A stretch of 64,000 nucleotides of DNA, from contig NZ_MAEL01000014.1 in assembly GCF_009933335.1 (NCBI RefSeq), positions 1-64,000 on the forward strand, in the 5' to 3' direction. Origin of the DNA: Candidatus Enterococcus willemsii (lineage in GTDB: Bacteria > Bacillota > Bacilli > Lactobacillales > Enterococcaceae). The notes under the pieces were generated by a model. It was not told the origin of the DNA, did no database searches, and saw only the letters and a list, made by a program, of their open reading frames with translations. This document shows, piece after piece, positions 56,970 to 64,000 of the stretch. A program made the position numbers and the translations under genes. How positions within the stretch are numbered: the stretch's first letter is position 1; every line of letters starts with the position of its first letter.

Positions 56970-59342
56970 CTAATCTTCTTTTTTCTTTTCTTCTTTTTTC
57001 TCTTTTTTAGGGGGGGTTGCTCTTCTTTGGTTTGAAGGAGTAGGGATTGCTTTTTTCCAATAATCAGCATAATTAGCATCGGTACCACCAATACCAAATT
57101 TGAAACTAGCATTAGCGGGCCCACCTTTTGCCCAGTAGGAAGCAACTGTCTCATTAGGAACGCTGATTGAACGATTATTGACAGTGACTTTTCCACCTGG
57201 TTTGGTTCCAGTAAATTTAGAGACTTGATAAGTGTTTACGTTTGAATCAAGTTCAAATTTATCATTCACACCAATCACATCAGGTTTTGTCTGATAGATA
57301 GAATTAGCTAAATATGCCATATATTGTGCCGTTCGACGGCCTGCATCTTGATCAGTTGGTTTGTTGTCTTCACGCCCAGACCAGCTACTCAAGGTCACTT
57401 TAGGGGTAGAAACAACTAGCCATGAATCAACATATTCATCGGTTGTTCCTGTTTTACCAACCCAATCAGCATTGCCTAAATTCCAATCTAAGTTTTTAAG
57501 GTTCGATAAGAATGGTGTGGTAACTGCTTCTGTTAAAACGCTACGCATCAAATCATTCATGATAGAGGCAGTAGCTGGTGAAAATACTTGAACAGGTGCT
57601 GCTTCATGTTGATAAAGAACGTTACCTTTCGAATCTTTAATGGATTCAATAATATAACCTTCTTGATAGACCCCCTTATTAGCAAGGGTTTGGAATCCAT
57701 TTGTTTGAGCTAACGTAGTGAGTTCCATTACACCCATCGGCGCAGATTCATATTGCCAGACAGGGGTATCGGGATAATTCATTTCTTTTAAATAATTATC
57801 ATAAACAAAGGTTGGAGACCCCATTTCATTTAACACTTCTTGATATAAATGTCTAGCAGGGATATTATTTGAATGAACAATCGTTTCGCGAACGGTTTGG
57901 AATGTTTTTGAACCAGCATTAGTTGCATTCATAATCGGAGAGCCGGCATCTTCACCAAATTCCCAATTCGTTGGGTAATCAGAAACACGAGATTCACTAC
58001 CAACTAAACCTTGATCTAATGCTGGTGCGTAAACTGATACGGGTTTGATTGCAGAACCTGCTTGACGTTTTGAACTAAACGCATGATTATATGGATTGCT
58101 TGCATAATCACGTCCGCCGATAAAACCTAAAATTTTCCCAGTATTATTTTCCATTAGCACGTTGCCGACTTCAATACTTGAGCCATTATCTAACATGTAA
58201 CCATAATTTTGAACAGCTTCTTGCATCGATTGATAAAGATCCTTATCAATTGTTGATTGAACCGTATACCCACCATTGGCTAATTTGAATTCTGCTTTTT
58301 GAAGATAATCTTGATACACTTCATCTGTTGCAAAATCTTCAGCGCTAACTTTCGCTTCATCTGCTAATTGTTTTGCGACGATTTTTAATGCTTCACCCAT
58401 GACAGTGTTGTATAAGAAGCCTTGTTCGTCATTGTCAGGCGTTCCTTTTGGTTTAAAATCAGCTGTTAAATCATAAGCAAGGGCTTCTTCGTATTCCTTT
58501 TTCGAAATATCATGATTTCGATACATACTGAAGAGCACAAAATCTTTTCGGTTTAAGCCGTATTCTAAATTATCTTGAAAATCGCCACTGTTTGTATAGG
58601 GGCTATAAGAAATAGGACTTTGTGGCAAACCAGCAATAAATGCGGCTTGTGGTAAATTAACATCGCTTGCATTGATACCAAATATCCCTTGCGCCGCTTC
58701 CTGAACACCAGCAATATTTTGACCTAAATTATTTCGACCAAAAGGTGAAATATTGAGATACATTGCGATGATTTCATCTTTAGAAAAATTCTTTTCCACT
58801 TCCATTGCCAGTAAGATTTCATTGGCTTTACGTTTAAAAGTTGTTTCATCGCTTAAAATTTGCTGCTTCACTAATTGTTGCGTTAAAGTAGAACCACCGC
58901 TACTACCAATCCCAGTTACTTCTGAGATTAAGGCACGTAAAACAGCTTTTGGCACAACGCCTTTATGCTCGTAAAAATATTCATCTTCGGTGGCAACCAC
59001 TGCTTTTTTCAACCAGTCAGAAATCTGATCAGAAGGGATGCTTGTTCGGAATAAATCAGAACGAATGGTGGCAATCGATGAATTATCTGCATAGGCTAAC
59101 TTAGATGTTTCGGTAATATTACCTAAATCTTGTTGCAATTCTTGTTTGGTCGGAGGATCAGTATCTTTTACTAAGTAGGCAAAATATCCCAAACCAATAC
59201 CAGCACCCAATGCACCAAGCATTAACATTAAAGAAATACCGACTAAAATCAAAGACTGCATCACTCGGATTACGACATTAAAATAAAACCAGCCAGTAGA
59301 GCCTTCTTTCTTTGGTGTTATTTTTTTTCCTTTTTGGGACAA
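56970..59342 (-). CDS. Class A penicillin-binding protein (transglycosylase/transpeptidase)
   Basis: Bifunctional peptidoglycan synthase of 790 aa: short cytoplasmic N-terminus, one transmembrane helix (about 28-55), GT51 glycosyltransferase domain (EDEYFYEHKGV, GGSTLTQQLVKQ), then the transpeptidase domain with SxxK in RQAGSAIKPV, SxN in HSNNIPA and KTG in VGKTGTTD. A low-complexity Lys/Glu tail ends the protein. Start is taken as TTG at 59342, with GAGGTG as RBS; an upstream TTG at 59405 is itself the promoter -35. Position beside tyrS and ccpA suggests the enterococcal PBP1b/PbpZ type. Confidence 0.92.
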   Translation of the reverse strand: MSQKGKKITPKKEGSTGWFYFNVVIRVMQSLILVGISLMLMLGALGAGIGLGYFAYLVKDTDPPTKQELQQDLGNITETSKLAYADNSSIATIRSDLFRTSIPSDQISDWLKKAVVATEDEYFYEHKGVVPKAVLRALISEVTGIGSSGGSTLTQQLVKQQILSDETTFKRKANEILLAMEVEKNFSKDEIIAMYLNISPFGRNNLGQNIAGVQEAAQGIFGINASDVNLPQAAFIAGLPQSPISYSPYTNSGDFQDNLEYGLNRKDFVLFSMYRNHDISKKEYEEALAYDLTADFKPKGTPDNDEQGFLYNTVMGEALKIVAKQLADEAKVSAEDFATDEVYQDYLQKAEFKLANGGYTVQSTIDKDLYQSMQEAVQNYGYMLDNGSSIEVGNVLMENNTGKILGFIGGRDYASNPYNHAFSSKRQAGSAIKPVSVYAPALDQGLVGSESRVSDYPTNWEFGEDAGSPIMNATNAGSKTFQTVRETIVHSNNIPARHLYQEVLNEMGSPTFVYDNYLKEMNYPDTPVWQYESAPMGVMELTTLAQTNGFQTLANKGVYQEGYIIESIKDSKGNVLYQHEAAPVQVFSPATASIMNDLMRSVLTEAVTTPFLSNLKNLDWNLGNADWVGKTGTTDEYVDSWLVVSTPKVTLSSWSGREDNKPTDQDAGRRTAQYMAYLANSIYQTKPDVIGVNDKFELDSNVNTYQVSKFTGTKPGGKVTVNNRSISVPNETVASYWAKGGPANASFKFGIGGTDANYADYWKKAIPTPSNQRRATPPKKEKKEEKKKED

Positions 59343-59376
59343 ATTAGTCACCTCAATTTTCTTTTGATTCCGTTTG

Positions 59377-59405
59377 ATTATAACAAAAAAATCGGTTGAT
59401 TCCAA
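59377..59405 (-). promoter_or_regulatory. Promoter of class A PBP gene
   Basis: On the minus strand, TTGGAA (59405-59400) and consensus TATAAT (59382-59377) are separated by 17 bp. The transcript would start near 59370, so the longer reading frame from 59405 cannot be the translated start. Confidence 0.8.
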
Positions 59406-59559
59406 AAATTTTTGAAGTGTTTTATTCGAATGAGTAGAATATTTTAGTCTTTTTAAAGATTCTTAGGGTAGAATCAAGGTTTTTTTGATAGTTTCTCTTT
59501 TCTTTCACTGGATTTTCAGTTAATATGAAAAATGAGTATTTATTGAGGAGGAAAATTAC

Positions 59560-60819
59560 ATGAGTTCAGACTTTTTTCAAGAACTAAAAGCACGTGGCTT
59601 AGTTCATCAAACAACAGACGAATCAGCATTAGAAAAACAATTAAATGAAGAGTCTGTCAAATTGTATGTCGGCTTCGACCCAACTGCAGATAGCTTGCAT
59701 ATTGGTCATTTATTGCCAGTCTTGATGCTTCGTCGTTTCCAACAAAATGGCCATGTGCCGATTGCGTTAGTCGGTGGGGGAACTGGAATGATTGGGGATC
59801 CATCATTTAAAGACCAAGAGCGTCAATTAAATACATTGGATACCGTTCAAAACTGGTCACAAAGCATTAAAAATCAATTGTCTCGTTTTATTAATTTTGA
59901 CGACGACACAAATCCAGCAATTATTGCAAATAACTATGATTGGTTAGGTTCTATCTCACTGATTGATTTTTTACGTGATGTGGGTAAAAACTTTACAATT
60001 AATTACATGATGAGTAAAGAAAGTGTGAAACGTCGAATTGAATCGGGGATTTCGTATACAGAATTTGCTTACCAATTGTTACAAGCGTATGATTTTCTAA
60101 AATTATATGAAACACATGGTTGCTTATTACAACTAGGTGGAAGTGACCAATGGGGAAATATTACCTCAGGAATTGAGTTATTACGTCGTGAAAAAGAAGT
60201 CCAAGGTTTTGGTTTAACGATGCCTTTGATTACAAAAGCAGACGGTACAAAATTTGGAAAAACTGAAGGTAATGCCGTTTGGTTGGATCCAGAAAAAACA
60301 ACACCATATGAGTTTTACCAATTTTGGATTAATACAGATGACCGTGATGTCATTAAGTTCTTAAAATATTTCACGTTCTTATCTTTAGATGAAATTGCTG
60401 ACATTGAAGAAGCCTTCAATCAAGCACCTGAAAAACGTGTTGCTCAAAAAGCTTTGGCACAAGAAGTGACGACACTTGTTCATGGAAAAGAAGCTTACGA
60501 ACAAGCGGTACGCATTTCTCAAGCGTTATTCAGTGGCGAGATTAAGAGTTTATCTAGCGAAGAAATCAAACAAGGTTTCAAAGGTGTACCAACATATAAC
60601 GTGCAAGCAGAAGACAATTTAAACTTAATCGAATTATTGATTACAGCAGGAATTGAACCTTCGAAACGTCAAGCACGTGAAGATGTCCAAAATGGTGCGA
60701 TTTACATTAATGGAGAGCGTGTCCAAGAAACAACCTATGAATTGAGCGATGCAGATAAAATCGGAGAAGCAACAGTTATCCGTCGCGGCAAGAAAAAGTA
60801 TTTCTTGTTACAATTTTAA
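59560..60819 (+). CDS. tyrS: Tyrosyl-tRNA synthetase
   Basis: Class I synthetase that charges tRNA-Tyr (a tRNA-Tyr gene is at 29918). It has 419 aa: HIGH motif in [16 protein letters not shown]-type motif KFGKTEG, and a C-terminal S4 RNA-binding domain ([20 protein letters not shown]). RBS GAGGAGG. The 154 bp before it show no T-box core (TGGNACCGCG), unlike many Firmicute tyrS genes. Confidence 0.96.
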   Translation: MSSDFFQELKARGLVHQTTDESALEKQLNEESVKLYVGFDPTADSLHIGHLLPVLMLRRFQQNGHVPIALVGGGTGMIGDPSFKDQERQLNTLDTVQNWSQSIKNQLSRFINFDDDTNPAIIANNYDWLGSISLIDFLRDVGKNFTINYMMSKESVKRRIESGISYTEFAYQLLQAYDFLKLYETHGCLLQLGGSDQWGNITSGIELLRREKEVQGFGLTMPLITKADGTKFGKTEGNAVWLDPEKTTPYEFYQFWINTDDRDVIKFLKYFTFLSLDEIADIEEAFNQAPEKRVAQKALAQEVTTLVHGKEAYEQAVRISQALFSGEIKSLSSEEIKQGFKGVPTYNVQAEDNLNLIELLITAGIEPSKRQAREDVQNGAIYINGERVQETTYELSDADKIGEATVIRRGKKKYFLLQF

Positions 60820-60827
60820 TCAAACCG

Positions 60828-60858
60828 AAGAGATTGTTATTTAACAGTCTCTTTTTTT
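60828..60858 (+). terminator. Terminator after tyrS
   Basis: AGAGATTGTTA pairs with TAACAGTCTCT (one G-T), tight loop, followed by T. Confidence 0.85.
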
Positions 60859-60876
60859 GTAAAGGAGCAACAAAAA

Positions 60877-61791
60877 GTGGAAGCAATATTGATTCAAGCA
60901 GTCGGATTATTTTTGATTATTCTTTTGGGATTTTTCTTAAAACGAGTTGGATTACTTTCAAAAGCTGATGGAACAACCTTGTCAGTTGTGATTGTTAATG
61001 TCACGTTACCCGCAGTAGTTATTGTCAATTTGGCGAAATTGTCGATGCAAGCTGATTTAGTATTATTTATTATTATAGGATTTGTCTGGTCACTTGTGCA
61101 AATAGCAATTGCCTGGTTCGCTTCGCGTAAAGATTCAGCCAAACTACAGCAATTATATATGTATTGTGCATCAGGCTTTAATATTGGTAATTTTACGTTA
61201 CCATTTGTCCAAGGTTTTTTACCGATGGGCGTCCCGTTCATCTCAATGTTTGATATGGGAAATAGTATTATGTTGTGTGGAGGAACCAATATTGTTGTAG
61301 ATCGACTTGTGGGAAACAACACTAGTTTTCATCCAAAACAAATCGCATTAAGATTGGTTCGTTCCATTCCATTTACTTGTTATTTAGTGATGTTATGTCT
61401 TCGTATCGTAAATATTACATTACCAGATAGCTTCTTGACAATGCTACAACCAGTCGCTTCAGCAAATGTCTTTTTATCTATGTTTATGATTGGTCTGTAT
61501 TTAGAACTACGCTTACCGAAGAGTGCTGTGCGTGATGTTGTGAAGCTATTAAGCATTCGTTACGGCGTAGGGCTTGCGATTATTGTCGCTTTTTATTTTT
61601 TACCAATCCCGCATTTGCAAAAAGTTATTTTGTCCTTGCTAGCTATTACACCAATTCCATTATTTGGAGTAATTAATTCGGTGTTAGCGGGCGTAAAAGA
61701 AGAAGTAGTTGGTTTTGCTTCATCGATTAGTTTCTTGTTGAGTTTGCCGTTGATGACTTTGGTTGTGTTAATTTTAGGTACAAGTGTATAG
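60877..61791 (+). CDS. AEC-family (auxin efflux carrier type) transporter
   Basis: Membrane transporter of 304 aa with about ten transmembrane helices in two halves. Family features: LGFFLKRVGLLSKADGTTLS at the end of helix 1, NVTLPAVVIVNLAK in helix 2, and GFNIGNFTLPFVQG in helix 4. Bacterial members export malate, malonate or other organic acids; the substrate cannot be told. Start GTG 60877 after AAAGGAG. Separate from nfo by 41 bp. Confidence 0.85.
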   Translation: MEAILIQAVGLFLIILLGFFLKRVGLLSKADGTTLSVVIVNVTLPAVVIVNLAKLSMQADLVLFIIIGFVWSLVQIAIAWFASRKDSAKLQQLYMYCASGFNIGNFTLPFVQGFLPMGVPFISMFDMGNSIMLCGGTNIVVDRLVGNNTSFHPKQIALRLVRSIPFTCYLVMLCLRIVNITLPDSFLTMLQPVASANVFLSMFMIGLYLELRLPKSAVRDVVKLLSIRYGVGLAIIVAFYFLPIPHLQKVILSLLAITPIPLFGVINSVLAGVKEEVVGFASSISFLLSLPLMTLVVLILGTSV

Positions 61792-61832
61792 TAGTATTTT
61801 AGAATGTTAGCGAAATTGTAGGAGGATACTTT

Positions 61833-62723
61833 ATGTTGATTGGATCGCACGTTTCAATGAGTGGAAAGAAAATGTTAATAGGGGCTGCAGAAGAAGCGGC
61901 TAGTTATCAAGCTTCCACATTTATGATTTATACAGGAGCGCCGCAAAATACGCGTCGTAAACCTTTAGAAGAAATGAATATTGAAGCAGGACAGGCATTT
62001 ATGAGCGAACATCGATTATCAAATATGGTCGTTCATGCACCGTATATCATTAATTTAGGAAATACGATTAAACTAGAAAATTTTAGTTTTGCTATTGAAT
62101 TTTTACGTGAGGAAATTCGCCGTGCCCAAGCCTTAGGTGCGACGCAAATCACCATGCATCCAGGTGCTCATGTCGGAGAAGGTGTTGAAAAAGGGATTGC
62201 TCAAATTGTTAAAGGCTTAAATGAAGTCCTTGATAAGAATCAAATTCCTCAAATTGCTTTAGAAACAATGGCCGGAAAAGGGACAGAAATTGGCCGGACG
62301 TTTGAAGAGTTAGCTGCAATTATTGATGGTGTCACGTTAAATGATAAGTTGTCAGTGACCTTAGATACTTGTCATATCAATGATGCTGGTTACAATGTGA
62401 AAGAGGACTTTGATGGCGTATTAGAAGAATTTGATAAAGTGATTGGTTTGGATCGTTTGAAAGTCATTCATGTCAATGATTCTAAAAATCCTCAAGGCTC
62501 ACACAAAGACCGCCATGCAAATATTGGTTTTGGAACAATTGGGTTTGAGGCATTGCATAAAGTCGTGCACCATGAAAAACTATTGCAATTACCAAAAATT
62601 TTGGAAACACCGTATGTTGGTTCAGATAAAAAGAATAAAAAAGCACCTTATGGCTTTGAAATTGCGATGTTAAAATCAGGTGTATTTGACCCTGAATTGT
62701 TAGAGAAAATTATGAATCAATAA
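61833..62723 (+). CDS. nfo: Endonuclease IV
   Basis: Zn-dependent AP endonuclease for base excision repair. It has 296 aa, TIM barrel, with metal ligands in [50 protein letters not shown] and LETPY. Strong RBS AGGAGG. Probably co-transcribed with the AEC transporter gene. Confidence 0.96.
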   Translation: MLIGSHVSMSGKKMLIGAAEEAASYQASTFMIYTGAPQNTRRKPLEEMNIEAGQAFMSEHRLSNMVVHAPYIINLGNTIKLENFSFAIEFLREEIRRAQALGATQITMHPGAHVGEGVEKGIAQIVKGLNEVLDKNQIPQIALETMAGKGTEIGRTFEELAAIIDGVTLNDKLSVTLDTCHINDAGYNVKEDFDGVLEEFDKVIGLDRLKVIHVNDSKNPQGSHKDRHANIGFGTIGFEALHKVVHHEKLLQLPKILETPYVGSDKKNKKAPYGFEIAMLKSGVFDPELLEKIMNQ

Positions 62724-62758
62724 AAATAAACGAAGAGTTCGCTCTTCGTTTATTTTTT
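62724..62758 (+). terminator. Terminator after nfo
   Basis: AAATAAACGAAGAG pairs with CTCTTCGTTTATTT around TTCG, followed by T. Confidence 0.92.
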
Positions 62759-62917
62759 GGAGTATAAGGCTTTTGTAAGTATTAATTGGCCTATCCTATT
62801 TAATCAATATTAATTATTAGTTCTGGATGAGTCTTTCGTTTAATAAGTCCTAATTAGTTTAGAAAAAAATAGTAAGAATTAGAAAGTATGGATAGACGAT
62901 TCGTATGGAATAATTTT

Positions 62918-62956
62918 AAAAGTAGAGTTCTTCGCGACTGAAGTCTCTACTTTTTG
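62918..62956 (+). terminator. Hairpin upstream of marR promoter
   Basis: AAAAGTAGAG (62918-62927) pairs with CTCTACTTTT (62945-62954), with TTC/GAA inside and a short T-run. It has no gene directly before it; 62759-62917 is AT-rich and I see no ORF there. Confidence 0.6.
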
Positions 62957-62964
62957 TTAATGAC

Positions 62965-62996
62965 TTGACGAAAATAGTATAGTGCTATACTATTTT
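62965..62996 (+). promoter_or_regulatory. marR promoter and palindromic operator
   Basis: TTGACG (62965-62970) and TACTAT (62988-62993) are 17 bp apart. A perfect 26-bp palindrome, arm AAAATAGTATAG (62971-62982) and its complement (62985-62996) around TG, fills the spacer and covers the -10. This is the geometry of a self-repressing MarR operator. Confidence 0.85.
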
Positions 62997-63013
62997 GTTG
63001 AGAGGTGACAACA

Positions 63014-63496
63014 ATGGAAACAAATGAATTATTTAAACAATTTGTTGAAGAATTTTTGAAAATCAATAATAAATTAACTCAAATTCAAAAGAAGCCGGTA
63101 CTCATTACACCTGATTTACAAATAAGTACAAGTCTTTTACACTTAATAGATGCTATCGGCACTTACCCACGATCGACAATTACTGAAATTGCAGCGAAAT
63201 TAGGTGTGACGAAAGGAAGTATTTCTCAACAAATACCTAAATTAATCCAATTAGGATTGGTTCGAATTTATCAAGTGGAAGAAAATAAAAAAAATAAACA
63301 GCTTGTTCTTACAAAAAAAGGTGAAAGTGTAAATGAATCACATGCGACACTCCATGATGGGCTTTATTCAACAATAAAACAGCAATTATCGCATTTTACT
63401 CCAGAACAACAGCTCGTTCTATTGGAAATATTAAATAAAATTTCATTTAGTATAGAAGAATATCAAAAGAAATTAACTAAGGGGAATGAGGAATGA
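63014..63496 (+). CDS. MarR family transcriptional regulator
   Basis: A 160-aa winged-helix regulator: helical N-terminus (about 1-40), HTH TITEIAAKLGVTKGSISQQI (about 56-75) with the beta wing (RIYQVEENKKNKQLVLTKKG), and a C-terminal dimerisation helix. ATG 63014 follows GAGGTGA. It most likely represses its own promoter through the palindrome just upstream and thereby the next gene, 6 bp away. Ligand unknown. Confidence 0.88.
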   Translation: METNELFKQFVEEFLKINNKLTQIQKKPVLITPDLQISTSLLHLIDAIGTYPRSTITEIAAKLGVTKGSISQQIPKLIQLGLVRIYQVEENKKNKQLVLTKKGESVNESHATLHDGLYSTIKQQLSHFTPEQQLVLLEILNKISFSIEEYQKKLTKGNEE

Positions 63497-63502
63497 TAGA
63501 TT

Positions 63503-64000
63503 ATGGATATTTTTATCAATAACAAAAGAGTTTCGAATGAGGAAATTGATGCTTGGGAATTTAAAAGATTGAAATATCAATATCAGTTTTTTATGAAGAG
63601 AGGATATGACCTAACTAATCCATCGGAAGCACCAAATATTAAATCAGCCCGAAAAGACATGGGGCGGTTTAAAGCATCGATAAAGCCTGAACAACTAAGG
63701 AGAATTCTCAAAAATAGGTACAAAATTGGTAATCTTATTTCAAAGATGACTGCTTTGCTCTCTAGAGGAAAAAGAAGATATAGCATGACTGAATTTTTTA
63801 TTCCAACAACCCTGAGTCCAGAAAGAGTGATGGATGATATAAAAAAAATAATGCTTGAAAATACGCAGGAACACCTTTTCATGAACTTAGCAACTAATCC
63901 GGATCATTTTGTATTGTTAGGTATCGGTGATAATATTCAAGAAGTTGTGGAAATGACTGGTGGGTCACCTTTACCAACAAGATTTTTTGCGCATTATGGA
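63503..64000 (+). CDS. Unknown protein, truncated by window end
   Basis: Open frame from ATG 63503 to the window end with no stop: at least 166 aa. GAGGA upstream is a modest RBS. The product begins MDIFINNKRVSNEEIDAWEF, is soluble and basic in the middle (SKMTALLSRGKRRYS), and continues TEFFIPTTLSPERVMDDIKK and HFVLLGIGDNIQEVVEMTGG. I do not recognise a family. It lies 6 bp after marR, so is the probable target of that regulator. Confidence 0.7.
   Translation, partial: MDIFINNKRVSNEEIDAWEFKRLKYQYQFFMKRGYDLTNPSEAPNIKSARKDMGRFKASIKPEQLRRILKNRYKIGNLISKMTALLSRGKRRYSMTEFFIPTTLSPERVMDDIKKIMLENTQEHLFMNLATNPDHFVLLGIGDNIQEVVEMTGGSPLPTRFFAHYG

Overview
The window is a stretch of chromosome from a low-GC Gram-positive coccus, almost certainly an Enterococcus or very close relative. 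Gene order secA-prfB-ftsEX-pst-phoU-liaXYZ-hprK-lgt-gpsA-galU followed by pepQ/ccpA, a class A PBP and tyrS is the enterococcal arrangement; RBSs are strong AGGAGG types, and GTG/TTG starts are used in places. Nearly all genes are on the + strand; only yigZ, pepQ and the class A PBP are on the - strand.

Layout. 1-6650: isoleucine/valine operon ilvD-ilvB-ilvN-ilvC-ilvA behind a CodY box, a strong promoter, a 13-codon leader peptide (MHKERHYLLVIIR) and a terminator/antiterminator. 6700-9640: a degenerate AroB-fold protein, a TPR protein (YpiA type) and a UPF0302 protein (YpiB type). 9640-10611: an orphan type I-C-like CRISPR array (11 repeats, 10 spacers) with a leader hairpin but no cas genes. 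10876-14840: secG, carboxylesterase, rnr, smpB. 14980-21630: F-ATPase operon atpBEFHAGDC with a terminator-like hairpin after atpE. 21780-23990: DUF1146, murA, epuA-like, yidD. 24030-29520: branched-chain amino acid ABC transporter livJHMGF plus a CBS-ACT protein, behind a near-perfect CodY box. 29590-32700: DUF2969 protein, tRNA-Tyr and tRNA-Gln, a 54-aa unknown, a GntR/UTRA regulator, yigZ, a DUF7662 protein and an orphan PTS IIB. 32725-35420: comFA-comFC and hpf, the latter with a cre-like site. 35571-41030: secA, prfB (with +1 frameshift), ftsE-ftsX. 41090-46640: pstS-pstC-pstA-pstB1-pstB2-phoU with Pho-box-like repeats inside the operon and a 3 x 102-bp tandem repeat before pstB1. 46763-49110: liaX-liaY-liaZ cell-envelope stress operon. 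49206-53060: hprK-lgt-gpsA-galU. 53154-54590: DUF948, YtxH and an unknown. 54602-56925: divergent pepQ and ccpA. 56930-60860: class A PBP (-) and tyrS. 60877-62760: AEC-family transporter and nfo. 62960-64000: MarR regulator with a perfect palindromic operator and an unknown gene cut by the window end.

Themes. Branched-chain amino acid synthesis and uptake are both placed under CodY-type control, and a CodY-like site also lies in the 5' region of ccpA, so nitrogen and carbon control may be linked. Most genes are ordinary core genes. The features most worth a second look are the ilv leader attenuator, the apparently dead AroB homologue, the cas-less CRISPR array, the almost identical tandem repeats within the pst operon, and the MarR operator with its unrecognised downstream gene. 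All assignments come from reading the sequence; no database search was run.
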